A stretch of 36,296 nucleotides of DNA, taken from contig JAFUES010000031.1 of assembly GCA_017470325.1 (NCBI GenBank), positions 1 through 36,296 of the forward strand, read 5' to 3'. This stretch comes from Oscillospiraceae bacterium (lineage in GTDB: Bacteria > Bacillota_A > Clostridia > Oscillospirales > Oscillospiraceae). Position 1 is the first letter of the stretch; the number at the start of each line of letters is the position of its first letter. The translations under genes were made by a program, and so were the position numbers. The notes beneath the pieces were generated by a model, which did no database searches, had not been told where the DNA came from, and saw only the letters and a list, made by a program, of their open reading frames with translations. Below, in pieces: positions 21,401 to 29,041 of the stretch.

Positions 21401-22591
21401 TCATTCTTCATCATGACTGGCCAACAGCAGCAGAGGCTCGCGGCGGTTGTTGGCCGGGTATTCCATCACATAGTCCAGCAGGAAGTTGAGCATGTCGCCC
21501 AGCTCCCGGCCCTTGAAGCCCAGGGCTGCCAGATCATCCCCGGTGACGGCCAGGTGCCGCAGGGAAAAGCACTCCCCGCTTTTGAGCACCGCGTGCAGGT
21601 TTTTGTAGTTGTCTCCGCCCCAAAGGGCGTCGGCGCAGCGGGCCGCACAGCTGACGGTGTCCACCCCGTAGCGGCGCAGCAGCTTCTTCCAGCCCAGGGC
21701 CGTGTCGGGCGGGGGGCTGCGCAGCAGCCGCACCGCGTCCGCGCAGGCGCGGATCGTGCGCTTATCCAGCCGCAGCGACGTGAGAAAAGCCTCCGTGGAG
21801 GGGATGCAGCCGCAAGGCTCCAGCACCGCGCAGAGAGCCGCCCAGCGCTCCGCCCGGCGGCGGGGCAGCTTCCCCAGCGCCTCCAGCCCCGCCGAGGCGG
21901 GCAGGTGGCACTGCAGATAGGTATCCAGCAGCCCCAGGTCGCTCATGCTGAAAAAGGTCTCCGGCGCGCCGCTGAGCAGGGTTTTCTCCAGCTCGTCCCG
22001 CACCCGTTCCGCCGCCAGATAAGCGGCCAGTGGGGCCTTCTCCCGGATGGCGTCCAGGGTGATCAGGTCGATATCGAAGCCCAGCTTTGCGGAAAAGCGC
22101 AGGGCACGCAGCATCCGCAGGGCGTCCTCCTCGAAGCGCTCTGCCGGGACGCCCACGCAGCGGATCAGCCGCCGCTGAATGTCCGCCACGCCACCGTAGG
22201 GGTCGGCGAGCACGCCTTCTGCAGACAGGGCGATGGCGTTCATGGTGAAGTCCCGCCGGGCCAGGTCCGCCGCCAGGTCGCCCACAAAGCTGACCATGTC
22301 CGGCCGCCGGTGATCGGCGTAGCCGCCCTCGGTGCGGAAGGTGGTCACCTCCACCTGCTTGGAGCCGATCACCACCGTGACGGTGCCGTGCTGCACCCCG
22401 GTGGGCCGGGATCCGGGGAACAGGGCCAGAACTTCCTCCGGCAGGGCGCCGGTGCACACGTCCCAGTCATGGGGGCGCACCCCCAGCAGCATGTCCCGCA
22501 CGCAGCCGCCAACCAAATAGGCGGGGTAGCCCCGGCCCAACAGGGTGACCAGGACCTGACGCACATATTTTGGCGGCCGGATCTGAGACAT
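21401..22591 (-). CDS. cca: CCA tRNA nucleotidyltransferase
   Basis: The 396-residue class II nucleotidyltransferase adds or repairs the CCA end of tRNAs. The active-site motif is LVGGCVRDMLLG (27-37) followed by HDWDVCT with D42 and D44 as metal ligands. RRDFTMNAIA and the RNA-binding motif ERFEEDALRMLRALRFS are also present. Length and order fit a full CCA-adding enzyme, though from sequence alone an A-adding or CC-adding specialist cannot be excluded. ATG at 22591 follows AAGGAG by 7 bases; a longer start at 22642 would overlap the promoter. First gene of a four-gene operon and divergent from murC. Confidence 0.95.
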   Translation of the reverse strand: MSQIRPPKYVRQVLVTLLGRGYPAYLVGGCVRDMLLGVRPHDWDVCTGALPEEVLALFPGSRPTGVQHGTVTVVIGSKQVEVTTFRTEGGYADHRRPDMVSFVGDLAADLARRDFTMNAIALSAEGVLADPYGGVADIQRRLIRCVGVPAERFEEDALRMLRALRFSAKLGFDIDLITLDAIREKAPLAAYLAAERVRDELEKTLLSGAPETFFSMSDLGLLDTYLQCHLPASAGLEALGKLPRRRAERWAALCAVLEPCGCIPSTEAFLTSLRLDKRTIRACADAVRLLRSPPPDTALGWKKLLRRYGVDTVSCAARCADALWGGDNYKNLHAVLKSGECFSLRHLAVTGDDLAALGFKGRELGDMLNFLLDYVMEYPANNRREPLLLLASHDEE

Positions 22592-22636
22592 GGCGGCTTC
22601 TCCTTGCAAAGCGCGCAGCTTCCCAAGGGAACCCCC

Positions 22637-22689
22637 TTGCAAAGATGCGGCGCTTCGATTATAATATCTTCGTTATGCTTCCATATTAA
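22637..22689. promoter_or_regulatory. Overlapping divergent promoters of murC (+) and cca (-)
   Basis: For murC, TTGCAA (22637-22642) and a perfect TATAAT (22660-22665) are 17 bases apart. For cca on the minus strand, TTAATA (22689-22684) and TATTAT (22666-22661) are also 17 apart. The two -10 elements occupy nearly the same bases of the palindrome ATTATAAT, so polymerase can hardly serve both at once. Downstream the murC leader has a GGGCGGA/TCCGCCC hairpin at 22735-22752. Confidence 0.65.
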
Positions 22690-22769
22690 CATTTCGGCAC
22701 AGCCACATCAACAACAAACGGTTAACAATTTTCCGGGCGGAGCCTCCGCCCCATTGTGGAGTTTCTTTT

Positions 22770-24146
22770 ATGATCGATTTTGCCAACTATCTCTCCCCCG
22801 GCCGCAAGGGCCATCTGGTGGGGATCGGCGGCGTGTCCATGTCGTCCCTGGCCGAGGTGCTGGTGGGCATGGGCATCACCGTCACCGGCTCCGACGTGAA
22901 CGAGAGCGGGAACGTCCGCGCCTTGCGGGACAAGGGCATCCCCGTCGCCATCGGCCACCGGGCCGAAAACGTGGCGGAGGACGTGGACTTTCTGGTCCGC
23001 ACCGCCGCCGCTCACGACGATAACCCCGAGATCATCAGCGCCCGGGAGCGGGGCATCCCCGTCTTTGAACGCACCGAGGCCTGGGGCGCCATCTCCCGGG
23101 ACTACAGCAACGCCCTGTGCATTTCCGGCACCCACGGGAAGACCACCACCACCTCCATGTGTACCCACATCCTCATGGCGGCGGACCGGGACCCTACCGT
23201 GATGATCGGCGGCACCCTGCCCCTGCTGAAGGCCGGGCACCGGGTGGGCCGGGGCAACACCATCGTCATGGAGGCCTGCGAGTACTATAACTCCTTCCTG
23301 TCCTTCCATCCCACGGTGGCGGTGATCCTGAACATCGAGGCGGACCATCTGGACTTCTTCAAGGACCTGCGGGACGTGGAGCACTCCTTCCGGCTCTTTG
23401 CCGAGCGGGTGCCCGAGCACGGCACCGTGGTGGCCAACGCCGACGACAAAAATACCATGGAGACCCTGGCGGGCATCGACCGGAAGATGATCACCTTCGG
23501 CCTGGGGCCCAATTCGGACGTGTATGCGGAGAACATCCGCTTCATCGGCGCCACCTCCAGCTTCGACATCATGTATAAGGGGCAGCTGTTCACCGACGTG
23601 ACGCTGAACGTGCCGGGCATCCACAATGTGAAAAACGCCCTGGCCGCCACCGCCGCCTCCATCTGTCTGGGCATCCGGCCCAACCAGGTCAAGTACGGCC
23701 TGGCGGGCTTCAACGGCGCGGGCCGCCGCTTCGAGTTCAAGGGCAAGTTCAACGGCGCGGACGTGTACGACGATTATGCCCACCATCCCGGCGAGCTGAA
23801 GGTGCTGCTGGACACGGTGGAGACGCTGAACTATCAGCGCACGGTGCTGATCTTCCAGCCCCACACCTATTCCCGCACCGCCGCCCTGTTTGAGGATTTC
23901 GTGCAGCAGCTGGGCCGGCCCGACGTGCTGCTGCTGGCGGAGATCTTCGCCGCCCGGGAGCAGAACACCATCGGCATCTCCTCGGCGGATCTGGCCGAAA
24001 AGGTGGACGGCGCCTTGTTCTATCCGGACTTTGAGCAGCTGGAGGAGGCCTTGCGGCACATCGCGCGGCCCGGCGACATCGTGCTCACCGTAGGCGCGGG
24101 CGACGTGTACAGGATCGGCGAGGATCTGGTCGGGAAAGAGTTTTGA
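22770..24146 (+). CDS. murC: UDP-N-acetylmuramate--L-alanine ligase
   Basis: The 458-residue cytosolic enzyme joins L-Ala to UDP-MurNAc with ATP, the first amino-acid step of peptidoglycan synthesis. The N-terminal UDP-binding motif is HLVGIGGVSMSSLAEVL (15-31), the ATP P-loop is GTHGKTTTT (120-128), EACEYYNSF is the substrate motif, and DYAHHP (335-340) marks the C-terminal domain. Length is standard. The ATG at 22770 is preceded by GTGGAG. It is not in a dcw cluster here but alone, with a cca gene divergent and a terminator after it. Confidence 0.97.
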   Translation: MIDFANYLSPGRKGHLVGIGGVSMSSLAEVLVGMGITVTGSDVNESGNVRALRDKGIPVAIGHRAENVAEDVDFLVRTAAAHDDNPEIISARERGIPVFERTEAWGAISRDYSNALCISGTHGKTTTTSMCTHILMAADRDPTVMIGGTLPLLKAGHRVGRGNTIVMEACEYYNSFLSFHPTVAVILNIEADHLDFFKDLRDVEHSFRLFAERVPEHGTVVANADDKNTMETLAGIDRKMITFGLGPNSDVYAENIRFIGATSSFDIMYKGQLFTDVTLNVPGIHNVKNALAATAASICLGIRPNQVKYGLAGFNGAGRRFEFKGKFNGADVYDDYAHHPGELKVLLDTVETLNYQRTVLIFQPHTYSRTAALFEDFVQQLGRPDVLLLAEIFAAREQNTIGISSADLAEKVDGALFYPDFEQLEEALRHIARPGDIVLTVGAGDVYRIGEDLVGKEF

Positions 24147-24169
24147 GTTTTGAGATTCGAGAATCGAGC

Positions 24170-24202
24170 GCGGCGGTGAGTTTCACCGCCGCAAATTTTT
24201 TT
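24170..24202 (+). terminator. murC: Intrinsic terminator of murC
   Basis: A 9-bp GC-rich stem (24170-24178 with 24184-24192) with a 5-nt loop and AAATTTTTTT after it. Confidence 0.9.
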
Positions 24203-24265
24203 GAAAGCTTTTGGGGCGCTGGCGCATATACGGAGTGAAAGGGCTTTCAAGGAGATAATACGAAG

Positions 24266-24736
24266 ATGGACAGAGAACGCTTTGCCCGCTGCGCGGAGGA
24301 CTATATCGACATGATCTTCCGCGTGGCCTACAGCTATACAAAGAACAGCGCGGACGCGGAGGACGTGTGCCAGGATACGCTGCTGCAGCTCTATAGGACG
24401 GACACGGACTTTCAGAGCGAGGAGCACATCAAACGCTGGCTGATCCGGGTGGCGGTGAACCAGTGTAGGATGCTGTTCCGCTCCCCCTGGCGCCGGGTGG
24501 AGTCCATCGAGACCTACGCCGGGACCCTGGGCTTTGAGCGGGAGGACCACAGCGAGCTCTTCGCCGCGGTGATGGCACTGGACCGAAAGTACCGTCTGCC
24601 GCTGTATCTGTATTACTATGAGGGCTACTCCACCGCGGAGGTGGGGAAGCTGCTGGGCCTGCCGGAGAAGACCGTGAGCACCCGGCTGCACCGGGCCCGG
24701 GCCAGACTGAAGACTGCGCTGACAGAGGAGGGATGA
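24266..24736 (+). CDS. ECF sigma factor, first of two tandem systems
   Basis: The 156-residue protein has sigma region 2 (DMIFRVAYSYTKNSADAEDVCQDTLLQLY, residues 14-43) and region 4 (LPLYLYYYEGYSTAEVGKLLGLPEKTVSTRLHRARARLK, split over 111-150), with a short linker. It directs RNA polymerase to a small regulon, typically in response to envelope stress. AAGGAG lies before the ATG. The start of the next gene overlaps its stop by ATGA, so a partner protein is coupled. The region before it contains GCATATAC, possibly an autoregulatory -10 related to the one before the second sigma gene. Confidence 0.93.
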   Translation: MDRERFARCAEDYIDMIFRVAYSYTKNSADAEDVCQDTLLQLYRTDTDFQSEEHIKRWLIRVAVNQCRMLFRSPWRRVESIETYAGTLGFEREDHSELFAAVMALDRKYRLPLYLYYYEGYSTAEVGKLLGLPEKTVSTRLHRARARLKTALTEEG

Positions 24737-25932
24737 GCATGACCGTACGAGATCGCTATCGGGAGACCTTCTCCCATCTGCATGCCTCCCCGGAGACCCT
24801 GCAGCAGGTCCTGCGAATGACGGAGGAAAACGGCGACCACAGGCTGCACGCACGCAGCGCCGGGCGGCGCATTGCCTCCCTGGCCCTGGCGGCGGCGCTG
24901 CTGATCGCCCTGGGTGTCACCGCATACGCTGTGGGCATGTCCATCCACAAAAAGCGGCAGGAGGCTCTGCGTCAAAGTCTGGGCATACAGGACGCCCCGG
25001 CCTATGTGGAATATGAGACGGACGCTTCGGAAAGCGGGCCGGACGACGGCGCGCCCACGATCACCCTGCTGTCCGCCCTGCGGGAGGGGGAGTACCAACG
25101 GGTATTCCTGGACGTGGGGCCGGTGGCAAGGGAGGAACTGGCCTACGACACCTATGACAAGGGCAATCTGCACTTCGTCTACTCCATCGACGGCGGCGTC
25201 ACCTGGGAGCCTGCGCCTTATTATGTGAGCAATGAGGAATACCCGGAGGAGGACATGGACGTATATACCAGTTATTATGATGAGGCGATCCGCGTGCCGA
25301 AGGCGGAGGCGATCACCCGCCGCATCCGGGAGGAGAGCTACGACGCCGAGAGCCGGACCGTGCCCATCATCTGCGGCTTCTACACCGAGGGGCTGGGGGA
25401 GAGCGTGGAGATCCGGGTGGCGCTCACCGACGACCTGCCCGCTCTGTTCGAAAACCGGGACGCGGAGACCTGCGGACAGTATTTGCTGCGGGACTACGGC
25501 AGCCTGCTCTTTACCCTTACGGAAGCGGACCGACGATTGGTGCTGTTCCCGGAGCCGGTGTGCATCACCTGGGAGGAGACGGGGACAGAGTACCAGATCC
25601 GCGGCATAGAGCTGGACAGCGGCCGGGCGGAGCTGCTGATGGACTGCCCGGACATCCACCCCCTATTCGACAAGCCGGAGAATGAAACCGACGAGGCCTT
25701 CCACGCCCGCTTCGAGGCGCAGCTGCGCTGGGCCGAATTTACCGACGGGCTCTGGCGGGAGACCGCCCTGACCCTGGAGGACGGCAGTACGCTTGCCTTC
25801 CGGGGCTGCGTGGACTTCGTACAGGAGGAGGGGGACAGCATCCGTCTGTGCAGCCTGTACCCGGGTCAGGTGATCGACGTGAGCCGGGTGACGGCCATCA
25901 CCATCCGGGGCGAGACCATAGAATTGAATTGA
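24733..25932 (+). CDS. Transmembrane anti-sigma-like protein (DUF4179-like), first copy
   Basis: The 399-residue protein has a short cytoplasmic N-terminus (residues 1-45) that would hold the sigma factor, one membrane helix at about 47-69 ending GVTAYAVGMS, and a large external beta-rich domain. This is the type II layout of RsiV/DUF4179-like sigma-factor partners. The external half contains YSIDGGVTWEPA and TVPIICGFYTEGL, and ends VSRVTAITIRGETIEL. Its membrane segment and C-terminus resemble the protein at 26600-27760, so the two pairs look duplicated. Proteolysis on a signal would release the sigma factor (family-based inference). No Cys-based zinc anti-sigma motif is visible. Confidence 0.8.
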   Translation: MSMTVRDRYRETFSHLHASPETLQQVLRMTEENGDHRLHARSAGRRIASLALAAALLIALGVTAYAVGMSIHKKRQEALRQSLGIQDAPAYVEYETDASESGPDDGAPTITLLSALREGEYQRVFLDVGPVAREELAYDTYDKGNLHFVYSIDGGVTWEPAPYYVSNEEYPEEDMDVYTSYYDEAIRVPKAEAITRRIREESYDAESRTVPIICGFYTEGLGESVEIRVALTDDLPALFENRDAETCGQYLLRDYGSLLFTLTEADRRLVLFPEPVCITWEETGTEYQIRGIELDSGRAELLMDCPDIHPLFDKPENETDEAFHARFEAQLRWAEFTDGLWRETALTLEDGSTLAFRGCVDFVQEEGDSIRLCSLYPGQVIDVSRVTAITIRGETIELN

Positions 25933-25937
25933 AGTAC

Positions 25938-25972
25938 GATTCCCGGGGCTGAGCACCCCGGGAATCTTTTTT
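25938..25972 (+). terminator. Terminator of the first sigma operon
   Basis: A perfect 11-bp stem (25938-25948 with 25956-25966), 7-nt loop and T6. It separates the two sigma systems into independent transcripts. Confidence 0.92.
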
Positions 25973-25981
25973 GCAAAAGTC

Positions 25982-26011
25982 TGTGACCGATGGGGAAAAA
26001 TGTTGTATATA
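25982..26011 (+). promoter_or_regulatory. Candidate ECF-type promoter of the second sigma operon
   Basis: TGTGACC (25982-25988) is followed 15 bases later by TGTATATA (26004-26011), with a start codon 38 bases beyond. The -35 lacks sigma-A character and contains the GACC/AACC-like core common to ECF promoters, so positive autoregulation is plausible. Confidence 0.4.
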
Positions 26012-26048
26012 TAAGTGAGGGACCTCAGTCAAGCAAAGGAGGACGCCT

Positions 26049-26606
26049 ATGAACGATTCGGAAATCGTAGAGCTGTACTGGCAGCGGTCGGAGCGGGCCA
26101 TCCCGGAGACCGATAAGAAATACGGCAGCTACTGCCACCATATCGCCTATAACATCTGCGGCAGCCCGGAGGACGCGGAGGAGTGCGTTAACGACACCTG
26201 GCTGCAGGCCTGGAATCGCATGCCCGACGCCCGGCCCGGGGCCCTGCCGCCCTTCCTGGGTGCCATTGTGCGCAGCACCGCCATCAACCGATTCCGGGCC
26301 GCCCGGCGGCAGAAGCGGGGCGGGGGACAGACGACCTTGGCCCTGGACGAGCTCTCCGAGTGCGTCCCCGCCCCGGGCGGCGTGGAGCAGGCGGTGGAGG
26401 CCGCTCAGCTGCGGCAGGCCATCGACGGCTTCCTGGGCGGCCTGGGTGAGACGGAACGGAAGATCTTCGTGGCACGCTACTGGTTTCTGGCTCCCATCGG
26501 GGAGATCGCCGGGAAGCTGGGCTGCAGCGAAGGCAAGGTCAAGACCAGCCTGTACCGGACGCGGGGCAAGCTGCGTGCATTTTTAAAGGAGGCGGAGCTA
26601 TGCTGA
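26049..26606 (+). CDS. ECF sigma factor, second tandem system
   Basis: The 185-residue protein opens MNDSEIVELYWQRSERAI, a hallmark of the Firmicute sigma factors that pair with DUF4179-type proteins. Region 2 contains CGSPEDAEECVNDTWLQAWNRMP, and region 4 contains LGETERKIFVARYWFLAPIGEIA and GCSEGKVKTSLYRTRGKLR. Compared with the first sigma factor it has a longer linker and only distant identity, so the sigma factors diverged more than their membrane partners. AAAGGAGG lies upstream of the ATG. The next gene starts within its last codons (7-base overlap). Confidence 0.95.
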   Translation: MNDSEIVELYWQRSERAIPETDKKYGSYCHHIAYNICGSPEDAEECVNDTWLQAWNRMPDARPGALPPFLGAIVRSTAINRFRAARRQKRGGGQTTLALDELSECVPAPGGVEQAVEAAQLRQAIDGFLGGLGETERKIFVARYWFLAPIGEIAGKLGCSEGKVKTSLYRTRGKLRAFLKEAELC

Positions 26607-27760
26607 ATGCGAATCTGCTGCTGGACGCCCTGGGCGGCATCCGGCAGGACTATATCACAGAGGCGGCCGGGCTGCTGGGCTACGGGCAGCCGCGGCAGAA
26701 GAGGAACCATAAGAACATCTGGCGTACGGCGTTGATCGCCGCGGCGATCACGGCGCTGCTGGGCGTCACCGCCTACGCGGCGGCGTCCATCCATCAGCAG
26801 CGGCAGCAGGAGCTGAAGGCCGACCTGCAGATCGCGGAGAACCATGTGTCCGACTATGTGCAGCCGGAGCCTGGACAGACGGCGGCGGCCGGTGAGCTGG
26901 GGATCACGCTGCTTTCCGTGCAGCCCAGCAACGACGGCTTTGTGCGCTTTTACGTGGACGTGTACCCGGTGCCGGAGGACTATGTGCGCGACGGCGTCAC
27001 CGGCGGCGCGGCGGTGGAGAGCGGGGAGAACTGGGATCTGCGCAGCGTCAACTATTTCACCACTCTGGACAACGAGAGCTGGCGGGAGGCCTTCATCCAT
27101 ACCCGGGACTGGGACTTTGCCGAGGCGGACGAGGTGACCGTCACGGATGAAAACGGCAACAGCTGGCAGCAGCCTACGGCGGCGGCCATCCAGAAAAAGC
27201 AGCTGGAGCAGGGCTATGACCCAGAGACCCGGACTCTGACCCTGGAATGCCTCTTCAATCGCGAGGAGCTGCCCGCAAACGCTAAGGAGGCACGGGTGCA
27301 CATCATCTGCGCGGAGTATCTGGCCAACATCGACGCCCAGGGGATCGAGACGGAAAACGACGTGGGTCCGCTGATCGACTTCGGCACGGTCACGGTGCCC
27401 CTGGCGGAGAGCGCGGTGCGTACTGTGTATTTCACCGAGCCCAGGGAATTTTCTGTGGACGGGCAGTTCGGCCCGGTGACCGGGCGCTTCGTGGGCGCGG
27501 AGCTGAACGCCGACGGCGTGGTGTGGCTCTACGAGGTAGACGGCAGCTACAGCGTTGAGGATATGATCGTCCTCACCGACAGCTACGAGGCGGACGCGGT
27601 GCTGGAGCTGGCCGACGGAACGACCAAGCCGGTTTCCGTATCCGTGCGCAGCGAGACCGGACCGGTGCTGCGAAACTACTGCGGCATCCCGGGCACGGTG
27701 GATATCGACGCCGTGGTGGCCATCACCGCCGGCGGCGTGCATTTTGAGCTGAAGGAGTAA
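26600..27760 (+). CDS. Transmembrane anti-sigma-like protein (DUF4179-like), second copy
   Basis: The 386-residue protein repeats the layout of the first copy: cytoplasmic residues 1-40, one membrane helix at about 42-62 with LGVTAYAAASIHQQRQQEL, and an external domain ending VVAITAGGVHFELKE. The helix and following SIHxxRQ segment match the first copy (LGVTAYAVGMSIHKKRQ), and the final strands are also alike, which supports duplication. The external domain differs more, suggesting a different signal. It is coupled to the sigma gene by overlap with its own AAAGGAGG inside that gene, and ends at a terminator. Confidence 0.82.
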   Translation: MLNANLLLDALGGIRQDYITEAAGLLGYGQPRQKRNHKNIWRTALIAAAITALLGVTAYAAASIHQQRQQELKADLQIAENHVSDYVQPEPGQTAAAGELGITLLSVQPSNDGFVRFYVDVYPVPEDYVRDGVTGGAAVESGENWDLRSVNYFTTLDNESWREAFIHTRDWDFAEADEVTVTDENGNSWQQPTAAAIQKKQLEQGYDPETRTLTLECLFNREELPANAKEARVHIICAEYLANIDAQGIETENDVGPLIDFGTVTVPLAESAVRTVYFTEPREFSVDGQFGPVTGRFVGAELNADGVVWLYEVDGSYSVEDMIVLTDSYEADAVLELADGTTKPVSVSVRSETGPVLRNYCGIPGTVDIDAVVAITAGGVHFELKE

Positions 27761-27772
27761 AGCAAAACGGGA

Positions 27773-27806
27773 AAAGCCCCGGAGCGGTATGCCGCTTCGG
27801 GGCTTT
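27773..27806 (+). terminator. Terminator of the second sigma operon
   Basis: A 15-bp stem with one G-U pair (27773-27787 with 27792-27806), TATG loop, ending in TTTGTT. It abuts the next promoter: its right arm ends two bases before the -35. Confidence 0.85.
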
Positions 27807-27807
27807 G

Positions 27808-27836
27808 TTGACAAGACCGGGAAGAACAAGTAAAAT
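27808..27836 (+). promoter_or_regulatory. Promoter of the TagF-like/LicD operon
   Basis: Perfect TTGACA (27808-27813), 17 bases, TAAAAT (27831-27836). Its first half, from GTTGACAAGACC onward, is nearly the same as the promoter at 30554-30582, suggesting common control. Confidence 0.8.
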
Positions 27837-27912
27837 GTGTACACGATCAACAGCGGCGCGGCATCGGGAAGAGACCGCGCCGGGCATGATTTCCTGTATG
27901 AGGGATCGACAT

Positions 27913-29037
27913 ATGAAAGAAATCCGATATGCGCTGCGGCGTTTCGCCAAGTGGAGCACGATCCATCTGGTCCTGGCGCCCTATTATAAGCTCTGCTGCC
28001 TCCGCCCGGTCCAGCCCGGGCTGGCAGTGCTTGCGGACGGACACCAGGACACGATGCCCTACTCCATGACCGCCATCAGCGAGCGCCTGAAACAGAAGCC
28101 CGGCGTGCAGGTGGTGGAGTTTTTTCACGATTACTCCTTCTGCGGCGCGGCAAAGGGACTGGGCATCATGCTCCGCTTCATCCCCCTGTATGCGCGGGCG
28201 CAGTTCGTGTTCATCTGCGATTACTTTGTGCCCACCGCCTGCGGGAAGCGCCGGGGGACCACGCTGATCCAGCTGTGGCATTCCGGCGGCCTGATGAAGA
28301 AGCTGGGCCTGGATTCCCCTGAGGATTCCAAGGGCTTTGTGCCGGGGATGTATGCCTATACAGACGTGTTCACCGCCTCCTCCGCTCTGGTGTCCGACGT
28401 GCTGTCCGGGGCCATCGGCCTGCCGCGGGAACGCTTTTCCGAGGCAGGCGTTACCCGTATGGATCTGCTCTACGATGCGGAGCGCACACGGGAGATCCGC
28501 CGCCGCTTTGAGACAGCCCACCCGGAGCTTGCCGGAAAAAGGCTGATCCTATGGACGCCCACCTTCCGCGGGAACGTGCAGGACGCATATCTGATCGGGG
28601 CGGAGGAGATCCTGCGCCTCCAGAAGGAAGTACCGGAGGACTATGCCGTCCTCATCAAGACCCACCGTTTCGCCAACCGGCCGGAGCTCAACTCCGTGCC
28701 CGACTTTTCCTCCGACGAGCTGCTTACCCTGGCGGACGCCATGATCACCGATTACTCTTCGATCTACTTCGATTATCTCTATTTCCGCAAGCCCATCATC
28801 CTGTTTGCCCCAGACCTGGACGACTATGACCGGAGCCGCGGCCTGTACATCGATTACCGGCAGGTCCCCGGCCGCCTGGCCTTGGATTATGAGCAGCTGT
28901 ACCGGGCGGTGACGGAGATGGACCTCTGGGCGGACGACGGCTACCGCCGCCGTCTGGACGCGCTGTGGGAGGAACAGATGGATTACTGCGACGGGCACAG
29001 CTGCGAGAAGCTGATGCGGCAGCTGGGATTGGATTGA
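27913..29037 (+). CDS. CDP-glycerol glycerophosphotransferase family (TagB/TagF/TarL-like)
   Basis: The 374-residue protein is a family PF04464 enzyme that moves an alditol phosphate from a CDP-alditol to a teichoic-acid chain or its primer at the inner membrane face. Key motifs are LWHSGGLMKKLG (H123), AGVTRMDLLYD, LWTPTFRGN (214-222), VLIKTHRF and ITDYSSIYFDYLYFRKP (from 278). Only this domain is present, as in TagB-type primases and shorter polymerases. ATG at 27913 follows GAGGG; earlier in-frame ATGs lie between promoter and site and are less likely. It is followed by licD with four bases between. The donor could be CDP-glycerol, CDP-ribitol or the CDP-hexitol proposed for the next operon. 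Confidence 0.92.
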   Translation: MKEIRYALRRFAKWSTIHLVLAPYYKLCCLRPVQPGLAVLADGHQDTMPYSMTAISERLKQKPGVQVVEFFHDYSFCGAAKGLGIMLRFIPLYARAQFVFICDYFVPTACGKRRGTTLIQLWHSGGLMKKLGLDSPEDSKGFVPGMYAYTDVFTASSALVSDVLSGAIGLPRERFSEAGVTRMDLLYDAERTREIRRRFETAHPELAGKRLILWTPTFRGNVQDAYLIGAEEILRLQKEVPEDYAVLIKTHRFANRPELNSVPDFSSDELLTLADAMITDYSSIYFDYLYFRKPIILFAPDLDDYDRSRGLYIDYRQVPGRLALDYEQLYRAVTEMDLWADDGYRRRLDALWEEQMDYCDGHSCEKLMRQLGLD

Positions 29038-29041
29038 GGCT

